Shown one piece after another: positions 45,246 through 53,570 of a stretch of 64,000 nucleotides of DNA. Origin of the DNA: Flavobacterium cupreum (lineage in GTDB: Bacteria; Bacteroidota; Bacteroidia; Flavobacteriales; Flavobacteriaceae); contig NZ_QWDM01000002.1 in NCBI RefSeq assembly GCF_003996965.1, positions 186,001 through 250,000 on the forward strand. Reading direction: 5' to 3'. Both the position numbers and the translations under genes were made by a program. The notes under the pieces are model-generated. The model had not been told where the DNA came from and did no database searches. It saw only the letters and a list, made by a program, of their open reading frames with translations. Within the stretch, counting starts at the first letter, position 1. Each line of letters begins with the position of its first letter.

Positions 45246-45284
45246 AATTAAGGCGTTACATTTGTAACGCCTTAATTTTTTATA
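45246..45284 (+). terminator. Terminator after guaA
   Basis: A perfect 14-bp stem (aattaaggcgttac/gtaacgccttaatt) with a 4-nt loop and a T run. Its loop happens to contain TACATTTG, a -7-like string. Confidence 0.9.
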
Positions 45285-45295
45285 ACCTACTATTT

Positions 45296-47206
45296 ATGAG
45301 AGAACTTTTAACGATTTCTCTTGTCTTTATTTTGTCTTTTAACAGAATAACTGCGCAAGATTCAATTATTGAACACAAAATTCAAAAAGGAGAAACTGCT
45401 TATTTTATTGCCCAGAAATATAAGGTCTCTGTTGAAGAAATTTACAAACTCAACCCCGAATCGCAAAGCGGTATCAAGGACAATCAAATTATTAAGATTC
45501 CTGTTCACGCAGCAGAAAAACAAAAATCAAACCAGCAGATTACTCATATTGTTGGTGCCAAAGAAACCCTTTTCGGATTATCGAAACAATACAATGTTTC
45601 GGTTGAAGCGCTTCAGAATGCCAACCCCATTCTTGCCGGCGGACTTCAGATCGGCCAGGAATTAAGCATCCCGTCACCTGCTGCAAATATTTCGAAAACT
45701 GAAATTACAGCTTCTTCAAAATCAAGCCATCTGGTTGCTGCCAAAGAATCTTTGTTCAGCATTGCCAGACAATATAATGTTTCGGTTCAGGACCTGGAAA
45801 ACCTAAACAAAGAGCTCCTTCATAACGGATTGCAGATTGGTCAGACCATTTCAATTCCAAATAAAAGAAAAACACTGGACGGACGATTTCGCGTCATCAA
45901 TCAGGAAACTGTTTTTCACGTGACAGAACCCAAAGAAACGAAATTTTCGATAGCCAAAAAATACGGAATTTCAATAGAGCAGTTAGAATCCCAAAATCCT
46001 GAAATCGTAAACGGATTGGTGGTTGGAAACAAACTGGCTATCAATACAAAGGAAATCAAGCCCGCTAATGAAAGTGAAGAACTGATGCTGGCCCTGGCCG
46101 AAAAACAAGTGGTGGTTGAAAAAGGAAAAGCGAAAACGGTAGAATTAGAAGACTTAAAAGACCGATTGGTCATTCAGAAAGAAATGAATCAGAAGATTAT
46201 AAAAATCAATGATTTGAAAGTAAATCTGAATGATATGAACGGTTCCAAAGAAAATTCGGTGGAGAAATTGCGTCTGGTCCTGGAAGCCAATAAAAATGTG
46301 CAGGATATTTTAATGGCCAAATTAGATTCGCTGGTCAATACCATGAACAATGATCTGGTTGAATTGAAAAGAATGGATGTGCTGAATGTGGATGAATCCA
46401 AACGATTGGAGAAACAATCGTACGAAAGCATCAGCAAAACAAGTGATTTATCTTCACAGCTTAAGAAAGAACTGGCAGAAAACCGAAAAGCGTATGCCGG
46501 TTTAATGAACAAGGTAGAACGAATCGCACTCGAGGAAAATCAGGAGTACAAAAAGAAAATCCGTGAAAGCGAAAAAAATAACAACGTCACTTCCTTACAG
46601 CAGCGTCTTTCGCTTGACGAAATAAAACGGTACAAAATAGAGCAGGAACAGGGCGACGCGCAAAATCAGTTGTTAATTGCAAAAATTGATTCACTTGATA
46701 CACAGAAAACCATTGAAATCAAACGCCATATCAGCAAAGCGACCTATTACAGTATGGAAGCCAGAAAATTTGATGATAAAGTGGCTTTAATGAAATTAAA
46801 AAAATACCAGGACGAAGCCATTAAGAATCAAAAAACAGATCCGGCGGCCGCTTCAAAATTGGTTTCGCTTGAAGAAATGAAACGGGAACTGAAAGAAAAC
46901 CCGTTTAAAAACGAAAAGAATGTCAAGATCGAAGTTTATGATAATCTTAAAGAAGTTTCAAACGGCTATTACTTAGTTTTAGGTATATTTACCGATGCGT
47001 CACCGAGAGATAAGCTGATTATGAAACTCATTGATTCCGGTGATTTTAACGCTAGTTTTTTCTTTAATATAAACAGCCTTTCGTACTATGTTTACGCTGA
47101 TAAGTACCAAAATATGGAAGAAGTTTTATATGAATGCAAGAAAAATGAAGAAGATGAGTTATATAAGAACATTATTATTGCCAAGGTTGAAATTGATCTG
47201 AGATAA
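45296..47206 (+). CDS. Exported LysM-repeat protein with C-terminal SPOR-like domain
   Basis: This 636-residue protein has a signal peptide ending near ITAQD. Four LysM motifs occur at about residues 22-65, 80-125, 145-190 and 205-250 (each with a KETxxxIAKKY-type core). A long charged coiled coil follows (about 260-540) and then a C-terminal beta-rich region with GYYLVLGIFTDASPRDKL, like a SPOR domain. It probably binds peptidoglycan and forms an elongated envelope structure. It is transcribed ahead of a second LysM gene on the same strand with a 91-bp gap. Confidence 0.75.
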   Translation: MRELLTISLVFILSFNRITAQDSIIEHKIQKGETAYFIAQKYKVSVEEIYKLNPESQSGIKDNQIIKIPVHAAEKQKSNQQITHIVGAKETLFGLSKQYNVSVEALQNANPILAGGLQIGQELSIPSPAANISKTEITASSKSSHLVAAKESLFSIARQYNVSVQDLENLNKELLHNGLQIGQTISIPNKRKTLDGRFRVINQETVFHVTEPKETKFSIAKKYGISIEQLESQNPEIVNGLVVGNKLAINTKEIKPANESEELMLALAEKQVVVEKGKAKTVELEDLKDRLVIQKEMNQKIIKINDLKVNLNDMNGSKENSVEKLRLVLEANKNVQDILMAKLDSLVNTMNNDLVELKRMDVLNVDESKRLEKQSYESISKTSDLSSQLKKELAENRKAYAGLMNKVERIALEENQEYKKKIRESEKNNNVTSLQQRLSLDEIKRYKIEQEQGDAQNQLLIAKIDSLDTQKTIEIKRHISKATYYSMEARKFDDKVALMKLKKYQDEAIKNQKTDPAAASKLVSLEEMKRELKENPFKNEKNVKIEVYDNLKEVSNGYYLVLGIFTDASPRDKLIMKLIDSGDFNASFFFNINSLSYYVYADKYQNMEEVLYECKKNEEDELYKNIIIAKVEIDLR

Positions 47207-47297
47207 TAATCGAAAAAATAACAAGTGGCCTGAATCTTGCTTTGACAAAATGAGTAACTTGTTTTTGAAATAAATTAAATTGTTTTTAAGTCCTATT

Positions 47298-49403
47298 ATG
47301 AAATATTATTTTACATTATTCTCTCTTGTTTTTTTAGTTACCTGTTCTGCTTTTTCTCAGGAAAAAGTGGTGAAATATAAGGTTTCAAGTGGAGAAACGA
47401 TCAATGAGATCGCTCAGAAATTTAAGGTAACGCCTTACGATATTTACAAATTAAATCCTGACGCACGTGCAGGAATTGCACCCAATACCGTTTTATTGGT
47501 TCCGACTAAAGCTGGCAAACCCGATTCAGGTAAAACAGAATCAGCAGCCGTAAAAGGAAATGCGCCGGGAAAAACAACTACACATGAAGTGCAGCCAAAG
47601 GAAACACTTTTTGGAATAGAGAAAAAATATGGCATTTCTGACGAAGCATTAAAAGTGGCAAATCCATTTTTGGTAACCAATGGCTTGCAAATTGGCCAGA
47701 CGCTTACTATTCCTTCAAAAGGAGCTGCCATAAAAGCGGGTGCATCGACAACGGGTAAAACGGCCAAAAGCGGTCCGGAAAAGTACGTTTATCACGATGT
47801 TTTACCAAAAGAAACCAAATATTCAATTGCAAAAGAATATAAAACGACTGTTGAAGATTTAGAAAAACGCAATCCTGAAATTGTTTCCGGTTTGCCGGTA
47901 GGATATCGTGTAACCATTAAAGGAACGGCTCCAAAAACAGATACAAATGCAGCTGTAGCTTCAAATACATCGAAACCTGCAGAGACTAAAAAGGCAGATG
48001 AGGCTGTAAAAAAAGGCACTACTTATATGGACTATCAGGTAAAACCAAAGGAAACTTTGTACAGTTTATCCAGAACGTTTCAGTTAACACAGGCCGAATT
48101 AACAGAATTGAATCCATCACTTGCGGAAGGTGTAAAAGAAGGAATGGTTTTGAAAGTTCCATCTGGATTCCTGGCACCTGCACCGATTATTGCACAGCAG
48201 CAGCCACAACAGGTTGAAAAAACCGTTGAAAAACCAATCGACAATTCATCTTCAGGAGGGATTAAAATTCTTGAAAAAGTAAAATCAGAAACCGTTTCTG
48301 CAGATCCTGAAGTAGTGGAGCTGACGAAAGTAAGAGGACAAAACGAGCGCAAAAAACTCGCTTTATTGCTGCCTTTTAACCTGGCAAAAATGCAGTCGGA
48401 TACCATGAGTTCTGCCAATAGAATCAAAAATGATAAGTTTCTGAATATGACGCTTGATTTTTATGCAGGGGCCATGATGGCGATTGACTCCGCGAAAGTT
48501 TTAAAATTACCCATCGATGTTAGTATTTTTGATTCTCAGGAAACAAAAAGCACTTCAAATGTTTCGACTTTAATTTCTCAGAATAAATTACAGGGAGCAA
48601 ATGCGGTTATAGGGCCATTTTATCAAGGTAATGCAGAAAGCACGGCCAATTCATTACGTTTATACAATATACCTGTGATCTCGCCCTTGTCAAAAGATAC
48701 CGCAAACCCGATCGATAATTTATACCAGTCCATTCCAACAAATGATGTGGTCAGAAGTGCAGTTTTTGATTATATGCGATCTAAAAACGGAAACATCGTT
48801 GCTGTTGTAGACAAGAAAAAAGAATCAGTAATCAGTTATATCAAACAAAACCAAAAAGGAGTTGTTTTTGCTGGCTTATCGGAAACGGGCGGTCTGGATG
48901 TTGCCAGTTTAAAAAGCCTTTTACTGCCAAACAGAATGAATTATGTCGTGATGGAAACCGGTAATACCGCCATGGTGAAAACAACCATAAAAGCTTTGCT
49001 GGATGCACAAAAAACCTGTCAGGTGCAGTTGGTGATTTTAGAACCGAACAGTACGCTGGATACAGATGAAATTAGTTTTGAAAGCCTTGTGAAACTGAAA
49101 TTAATGTACCCGTCAGTAACCCGCGAAAGCAACGATCCGGCAGTTTTGATCTTTGAAAAAGAATACAGACTTAAAAATAAAGTAAACCCAAATACATATG
49201 CGACACGCGGTTTTGATGTTACTTTTGATACGATGATGCGTCTGGTGCAGGGTAAAACTTATCAGGAAACAACAGATTTACTGACAACAGAACAGGTTGA
49301 CAATAAATTTCAATATTACAAAAAAGAAGATGGCGGACATGCCAATAAAGGAGTGTACATCTTATATTACGATTCAGACTTAACTTTAAAAGTAGCCAAT
49401 TAA
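47298..49403 (+). CDS. LysM protein with periplasmic-binding-like domain
   Basis: This 701-residue protein has a signal peptide ending near SAFSQE. Four LysM motifs follow (YKVSSGETINEIAQKF, HEVQPKETLFGIEKKYG, HDVLPKETKYSIAKEY, YQVKPKETLYSLSRTF). A C-terminal type I periplasmic-binding-protein fold starts KLALLLPFNLAKMQSDT and includes GANAVIGPFYQGNA and IPVISPLSKD. The combination suggests a peptidoglycan-bound sensor or scaffold. The ATG at 47298 is chosen at the signal peptide. Its stop codon overlaps the osmC-like start (TAATG). Confidence 0.75.
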   Translation: MKYYFTLFSLVFLVTCSAFSQEKVVKYKVSSGETINEIAQKFKVTPYDIYKLNPDARAGIAPNTVLLVPTKAGKPDSGKTESAAVKGNAPGKTTTHEVQPKETLFGIEKKYGISDEALKVANPFLVTNGLQIGQTLTIPSKGAAIKAGASTTGKTAKSGPEKYVYHDVLPKETKYSIAKEYKTTVEDLEKRNPEIVSGLPVGYRVTIKGTAPKTDTNAAVASNTSKPAETKKADEAVKKGTTYMDYQVKPKETLYSLSRTFQLTQAELTELNPSLAEGVKEGMVLKVPSGFLAPAPIIAQQQPQQVEKTVEKPIDNSSSGGIKILEKVKSETVSADPEVVELTKVRGQNERKKLALLLPFNLAKMQSDTMSSANRIKNDKFLNMTLDFYAGAMMAIDSAKVLKLPIDVSIFDSQETKSTSNVSTLISQNKLQGANAVIGPFYQGNAESTANSLRLYNIPVISPLSKDTANPIDNLYQSIPTNDVVRSAVFDYMRSKNGNIVAVVDKKKESVISYIKQNQKGVVFAGLSETGGLDVASLKSLLLPNRMNYVVMETGNTAMVKTTIKALLDAQKTCQVQLVILEPNSTLDTDEISFESLVKLKLMYPSVTRESNDPAVLIFEKEYRLKNKVNPNTYATRGFDVTFDTMMRLVQGKTYQETTDLLTTEQVDNKFQYYKKEDGGHANKGVYILYYDSDLTLKVAN

Positions 49404-49804
49404 TGACATCAAAAGTAACCTATTTAGGGGATTTAAGAACCAAATCAGTTCATGTGCAGTCAGGAAGTGAAATCATTTCTGATGCACCATTAGACAATAA
49501 CGGAAAAGGAGAAGCATTTTCTCCAACAGATACAGTGGCCAATGCTTTAGCAAGCTGTATGATGACTATTATGGGGATAAAAGCCCGTGATATGGAAATC
49601 AGCCTGAACGACTCAACTGCTGAAGTAACGAAAATAATGAATGCCGAACCAAGACGAATTGGTGCCATTGAAATTGTTTTCGAAATGAAAGGTACTGAAG
49701 ATGAAAAAAGCAGAACCATTCTGGAACGTGCTGCTATGACCTGTCCGGTGTTTTTGAGTCTTAATACAGATATCGAAAAGAAAATTACTTTTAACTGGAA
49801 GTAA
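49403..49804 (+). CDS. OsmC-family peroxiredoxin-like protein
   Basis: This 133-residue cytoplasmic protein has the OsmC fold with the two family cysteines, in LASCMMTIMGIKARD and MTCPVFLSLN. OsmC proteins reduce organic hydroperoxides with thiols. Its ATG overlaps the upstream stop codon by one base (TAATG), which implies translational coupling to the LysM gene, an unusual partner. A terminator follows directly. Confidence 0.85.
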   Translation: MTSKVTYLGDLRTKSVHVQSGSEIISDAPLDNNGKGEAFSPTDTVANALASCMMTIMGIKARDMEISLNDSTAEVTKIMNAEPRRIGAIEIVFEMKGTEDEKSRTILERAAMTCPVFLSLNTDIEKKITFNWK

Positions 49805-49822
49805 TCATCTGAAATTAATATG

Positions 49823-49855
49823 AAAAGCCGTCACTATTTTGACGGCTTTTTTGTT
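49823..49855 (+). terminator. Terminator of the LysM-osmC unit
   Basis: An 11-bp stem (aaaagccgtca/tgacggctttt) with a 6-nt loop and a T run, 19 bp past the osmC-like stop codon. Confidence 0.9.
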
Positions 49856-49888
49856 TTAAAAAAAATTAACAAAATATTCATACCTAAT

Positions 49889-49921
49889 TTTGGTCAGTAA
49901 AAATATAATGTATTATCTTTG
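49889..49921 (+). promoter_or_regulatory. Strong promoter without an immediate gene
   Basis: TTTG (49889-49892), 21 bp, then an exact TATCTTTG (49914-49921). The next ORF starts 290 bp downstream (nagB), and nagB has its own -7 element nearer to it. Confidence 0.5.
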
Positions 49922-49969
49922 TTTTGCAAAAAAAATGCAGTTTAATGCAAAAATAATGCAATTTTTTTG

Positions 49970-49991
49970 AAACCGAAATGAGATTCGGTTT
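49970..49991. other. Short hairpin in the long nagB leader
   Basis: The arms aaaccgaa and ttcggttt lie about 45 bp downstream of the orphan promoter. Sequence between the two has repeated aatgca strings. It could close a short RNA or act as a leader structure. The remaining spacer up to 50212 holds no gene. Confidence 0.35.
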
Positions 49992-50097
49992 TCAATATTT
50001 ATTTTGGATTTTTTTTATAAGAGGATAAAAAAGGTTTTCCAAATTCTGCTTCAAATCAATAATTTTAAATTTTACTGAATTGCTTTTATAAAGATTT

Positions 50098-50105
50098 TAT
50101 CTTTG
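50098..50105 (+). promoter_or_regulatory. -7 element proximal to nagB
   Basis: An exact TATCTTTG about 108 bp before the ATG at 50213. A ttg 15 bp upstream is a weak -33 match. Confidence 0.45.
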
Positions 50106-50212
50106 TATAATTCTGATTGCTAATTTTTTAGCGGTGTATTGATGTGAGATTTTGCCAGTGAAAAATAAAATTTAATTTGAAAACCACAATTAGAAAAATA
50201 AAAAACTATATC

Positions 50213-52141
50213 ATGTTAAAAAGTAAAATAGACAAAGCGACAGGTTTTGAGAAACGATTTGAAAACATCAATACGGTTGTTTTTGAAAATTCAGGAGATG
50301 CTTCAAAAGCAGTAGCTCAGGAAATTGCAGCTTTAATCCAATCCAAACAAAAAAGTGGTGAACCTTGTATTTTGGGCCTTGCCACAGGATCTTCTCCAAA
50401 GGGATTGTACGCGGAACTGGTGCGTTTACATAAAGAAGAAGGATTGAGTTTCAAAAACGTCATCAGTTTCAATCTGGATGAATATTATCCGATGCAACCG
50501 AATTCCATCAACAGTTATGTTCGTTTTATGAAAGAATTGTTGTTTGACCACGTCGATATTTTACCTGAAAACGCCCATGTTCCGGACGGACTTCTAACCA
50601 AAGAACAAATTGCCGATTATTGCCATGATTATGAGGCTAAAATTGAAGCTTTGGGCGGAATCGATTTGCAGATTCTCGGAATTGGAGGAAACGGACATAT
50701 TGGTTTTAACGAATCCGGTTCATTACAAAACTCTAAAACACGTCTGGTCGCTTTAGATCACATTACAAGAGTTGCCGCAAGTAAAGATTTCTTCGGATTA
50801 AGCAATACACCAAGAACAGCAATCACACTTGGGGTAAAGAAAATCATGGAAGCCAAAAGAGTCATCTTACTCGCCTGGGGAGAAGGAAAAGCAAATGTGG
50901 TAAAAAGATCAGTAGAAGATGAAGTGACGAACAGGGTACCCGCTTCCTTTTTGCAGGAACATGACAATGCCGTTTTTGTATTGGATAAGGAAGCCTCTTC
51001 GAAACTTACCAGAATTAACAAACCGTGGCTGGTAGAAAAAGTAATCTGGACCGATAAGTTAACCCGTAAAGCCGTTCTAGGACTGGCACTTCAGCTTAAA
51101 AAACCAATATTAATGCTCACCGATGCCGATTATATTGAACACGGAATGAGCGATTTACTGGCTGATTCAGGTCCGGCATATGACATCAACATCAAAATAT
51201 TCAATAAATTGCAAAATACCATCACAGGCTGGCCAGGCGGAAAACCGAATGCCGATGATTCCAATCGTCCGGAAAGAGCGGAACCGGCCAGAAAACGTGT
51301 ACTGATTTTCAGTCCGCATCCTGATGATGATATCATTAGTATGGGAGGAACTTTCATGCGTCTGCAGGAGCAGGGACATGAAGTGCATGTGGCCTACCAA
51401 ACCTCCGGAAATATTGCTGTTGCCGATGATGAGGCTTTACGTTTTGCAAGATTCGTGATTGACTACAATGAGAAATTCGGCATCAAAAGTGCCGAAGCCG
51501 ATACGATCTACCAAAAGGCACAAACTTTTCTGGAGAATAAAAAGAACAGCGAAATAGACATTCCGGAAGTACGTTACATCAAAGGACTGATCAGAAAAGG
51601 CGAGGCGAGAGCCACAAGTCATTTTGTAGGTTTAACAGACGATCAGATTCATTTTATGGAACTGCCGTTTTACGAAACCGGAACCATCGAGAAAAAGCCA
51701 ATCGGCCCGGAAGATATTCAGCTGACCATTGATTTAATTGAAAAAATCAAACCGCACCAAATCTACGCGGCCGGCGATTTAGCCGATCCGCACGGAACAC
51801 ATAAAGTTTGTCTGGATGCCATTTTTGAAGCCGTAAAAGCCTTAAAACCAAAATCATTTATGGACGACTGCTGGTTGTGGCTGTACCGTGGTGCATGGCA
51901 GGAATGGGGCATTGACGAAGTCGAAATGGCAGTACCTATGAGTCCTGATCAGGTGCTGGCAAAACGTCACGGAATCTTCAAACACCAGTCACAAAAAGAT
52001 GGTGTTGTTTTTCAGGGCACCGACGCCAGGGAATTCTGGCAAAGAGCCGAAGACCGAAATGCAGAAACAGCGGCCCTATATCAGGAATTAGGTTTAGCGA
52101 CCTATGCGGCGATGGAAGCTTTCGTGAGATGGCATTATTAG
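50213..52141 (+). CDS. nagB: Glucosamine-6-phosphate deaminase fused to a PIG-L deacetylase-like domain
   Basis: This 642-residue protein joins two enzymes. The N-terminal part (about residues 1-290) is NagB, which converts glucosamine 6-phosphate to fructose 6-phosphate; it contains LGLATGSSPKGLYAEL and GGIDLQILGIGGNGHIGFNE. The C-terminal part is PIG-L/LmbE-like, with the zinc-binding motif PHPDDD at residues 368-373 and a later THKVCLDAIFEA. A Bacteroidota-type fusion of this length is known. The second domain may deacetylate an amino sugar, feeding the first. The ATG at 50213 is preferred over one at 50177. Confidence 0.9.
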   Translation: MLKSKIDKATGFEKRFENINTVVFENSGDASKAVAQEIAALIQSKQKSGEPCILGLATGSSPKGLYAELVRLHKEEGLSFKNVISFNLDEYYPMQPNSINSYVRFMKELLFDHVDILPENAHVPDGLLTKEQIADYCHDYEAKIEALGGIDLQILGIGGNGHIGFNESGSLQNSKTRLVALDHITRVAASKDFFGLSNTPRTAITLGVKKIMEAKRVILLAWGEGKANVVKRSVEDEVTNRVPASFLQEHDNAVFVLDKEASSKLTRINKPWLVEKVIWTDKLTRKAVLGLALQLKKPILMLTDADYIEHGMSDLLADSGPAYDINIKIFNKLQNTITGWPGGKPNADDSNRPERAEPARKRVLIFSPHPDDDIISMGGTFMRLQEQGHEVHVAYQTSGNIAVADDEALRFARFVIDYNEKFGIKSAEADTIYQKAQTFLENKKNSEIDIPEVRYIKGLIRKGEARATSHFVGLTDDQIHFMELPFYETGTIEKKPIGPEDIQLTIDLIEKIKPHQIYAAGDLADPHGTHKVCLDAIFEAVKALKPKSFMDDCWLWLYRGAWQEWGIDEVEMAVPMSPDQVLAKRHGIFKHQSQKDGVVFQGTDAREFWQRAEDRNAETAALYQELGLATYAAMEAFVRWHY

Positions 52142-52153
52142 GTGTTAGTTTAT

Positions 52154-52239
52154 AGTCTCAGTGTACAGTCTCAGTGTACAGTCTCAGTCACAGTCGCAGT
52201 GATCAGTTGGCTCTCCCTGTAAACTGAGACTGCGACTGA
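52154..52239. repeat. 13-bp direct repeats and inverted end
   Basis: AGTCTCAGTGTAC occurs twice in tandem (52154-52166, 52167-52179) with two decayed units after it (to 52200). An inverted match actgagactgcgactga lies at 52223-52239, able to pair with the last units. It lies downstream of nagB and could help termination. Confidence 0.65.
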
Positions 52240-52279
52240 AAACTATTTTTAAAACTGGCAAAAAATAAAAAATAATAAT

Positions 52280-52287
52280 AGCTTTGT
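52280..52287 (+). promoter_or_regulatory. -7 element of the DUF3820 gene
   Basis: An exact TAGCTTTG about 70 bp before the ATG at 52357. Confidence 0.45.
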
Positions 52288-52294
52288 ACCAACA

Positions 52295-52340
52295 AGAAGC
52301 AAGAAAGGGAATCCATCTATATTCTCTTCTCTTGCTTCTT
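52295..52340 (+). promoter_or_regulatory. Leader hairpin with U run before the DUF3820 gene
   Basis: A perfect 11-bp stem (aagaagcaaga/tcttgcttctt) with a 24-nt loop is followed by a T-rich run and then the ATG 16 bp later. It lies between the promoter and the ORF, so it is either an attenuator or a structured leader. Confidence 0.5.
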
Positions 52341-52356
52341 TTTTCTTTTAAAAAAA

Positions 52357-52587
52357 ATGGAACAAGACAGTAAACTTCTCATAAAATTAGCCCATACCAA
52401 AATGCCTTTCGGGAAATACGAAGGCCGTTTCTTAATCGATCTACCCGAATATTATGTCGTTTGGTATCAGAACAAAGGATTTCCAAAAGGAGAACTGGGC
52501 CAGCAATTACAACTTATCTACGAGCTAAAACTAAACGGTTTGGAAGAATTAATTAGGAATATTAAGAAAAGATATCCGAAGCCTTAA
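52357..52587 (+). CDS. DUF3820-family protein
   Basis: This 76-residue soluble protein matches the small family DUF3820 by its opening MPFGKYEGRFLIDLPEYYVVWYQ and the central FPKGELGQQLQLIYELKLNG. The family is a compact, cytoplasmic, putative nucleic-acid-related protein of unknown function. The gene has its own -7 element and a structured leader. Confidence 0.75.
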   Translation: MEQDSKLLIKLAHTKMPFGKYEGRFLIDLPEYYVVWYQNKGFPKGELGQQLQLIYELKLNGLEELIRNIKKRYPKP

Positions 52588-52628
52588 ATGAAATAGTAGG
52601 AAAAATCTTTTTTATTGATTTTTTTTCT

Positions 52629-52636
52629 TATTTTTG
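52629..52636 (+). promoter_or_regulatory. -7-like element upstream of the export cluster
   Basis: An exact TATTTTTG about 110 bp before the first gene of the cluster at 52748. No convincing -33 was seen. Confidence 0.35.
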
Positions 52637-52747
52637 AAATTGAAAATTATTACCATTTTCAAAAACAAGTTGATACCACAAAGACAGTTTTAAATTTTAA
52701 GGCTGTAATAGAGAATCACTGTTTTTAAAATTGTAATAATTTTTTTT

Positions 52748-53563
52748 ATGCCAAAAATTACTTCCATAGCAAGTCTTACCTGCTGGTACCGAGCCTATCC
52801 GTGGTACTTTCCCTATTTTTTACATTCCTGTTCTTTTAATCCAAGTATTGATTTTTATATCATAACAGACAATGTAGAAGAAATTAAAAATAAGCCGCAA
52901 AATGTTAAGATTGTTTTCAAAACCCTTCACGAAATAAAAATTTTAGCTTCTGAAAAACTTGGATTTACCGTAAACATTGACTACCCCTATAAATTATGCG
53001 ATTTTAAGCCGGCTTATGGCTTTTTGTTTCATTTTTGGGGCTTTAGTGATCTTGATATCGTTTTTGGATCAATCCGAACTTTCATGACCGAAAGAATCTT
53101 AAAACAGTATGATGTCATCAGCAGCCATTATCATTATATAACAGGTTCGTTTTGCTTATTTAGGAATAAGGAATATGTTAATCGCTTGTTTATGAAAAGC
53201 AAAGATTATAAAATGGTTTTAAGTGATCCAACCCATTTTTGCTTTGACGAATGTAATTTTCTTTTTAAAGAATTAGAGAAAGGAACTTCGATATTAGAAA
53301 TACACAACCCCATAGAAAGCATGACTTATGTTGTAAAGAAGGAAGAAAAAGAATCTCATTTAAAAGCCTTTTTCGATTTTGTAATTATAGAAGGCCTGCC
53401 GGGAAATATTGAATGGGAAAGAGGGATCTTAATTTATAAACAGTTGTTTGAAGTTATGTTTTATCATTTGAACCAGTTTAAAACTTCCTGTTCCAGGCAA
53501 AGGACCTTAAAATCAATACCACTTAAATACAGTTTTACAAGAACTAAAATAATTGACAAATAG
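52748..53563 (+). CDS. Glycosyltransferase-like protein (DUF6625 type)
   Basis: This 271-residue cytoplasmic protein resembles the DUF6625 glycosyltransferase-like family. The start WYRAYPWYFPYFLHSCSFNPSID is followed by YPYKLCDFKPAYGFLFHFWGF and a DxD motif, D101-L102-D103, typical of GT-A enzymes that bind a metal and a nucleotide sugar. It has no signal or membrane segment. It precedes the DUF6734-type gene by 7 bp, so the pair is probably cotranscribed. The acceptor is unknown. The context suggests the adjacent GG-leader protein, by inference. Confidence 0.7.
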   Translation: MPKITSIASLTCWYRAYPWYFPYFLHSCSFNPSIDFYIITDNVEEIKNKPQNVKIVFKTLHEIKILASEKLGFTVNIDYPYKLCDFKPAYGFLFHFWGFSDLDIVFGSIRTFMTERILKQYDVISSHYHYITGSFCLFRNKEYVNRLFMKSKDYKMVLSDPTHFCFDECNFLFKELEKGTSILEIHNPIESMTYVVKKEEKESHLKAFFDFVIIEGLPGNIEWERGILIYKQLFEVMFYHLNQFKTSCSRQRTLKSIPLKYSFTRTKIIDK

Positions 53564-53570
53564 TTAAAAA

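Noticed and set aside
45257..45264. A -7-like TACATTTG before the first LysM gene
   Set aside because: It lies in the loop of the guaA terminator, so its match to the consensus is likely fortuitous.
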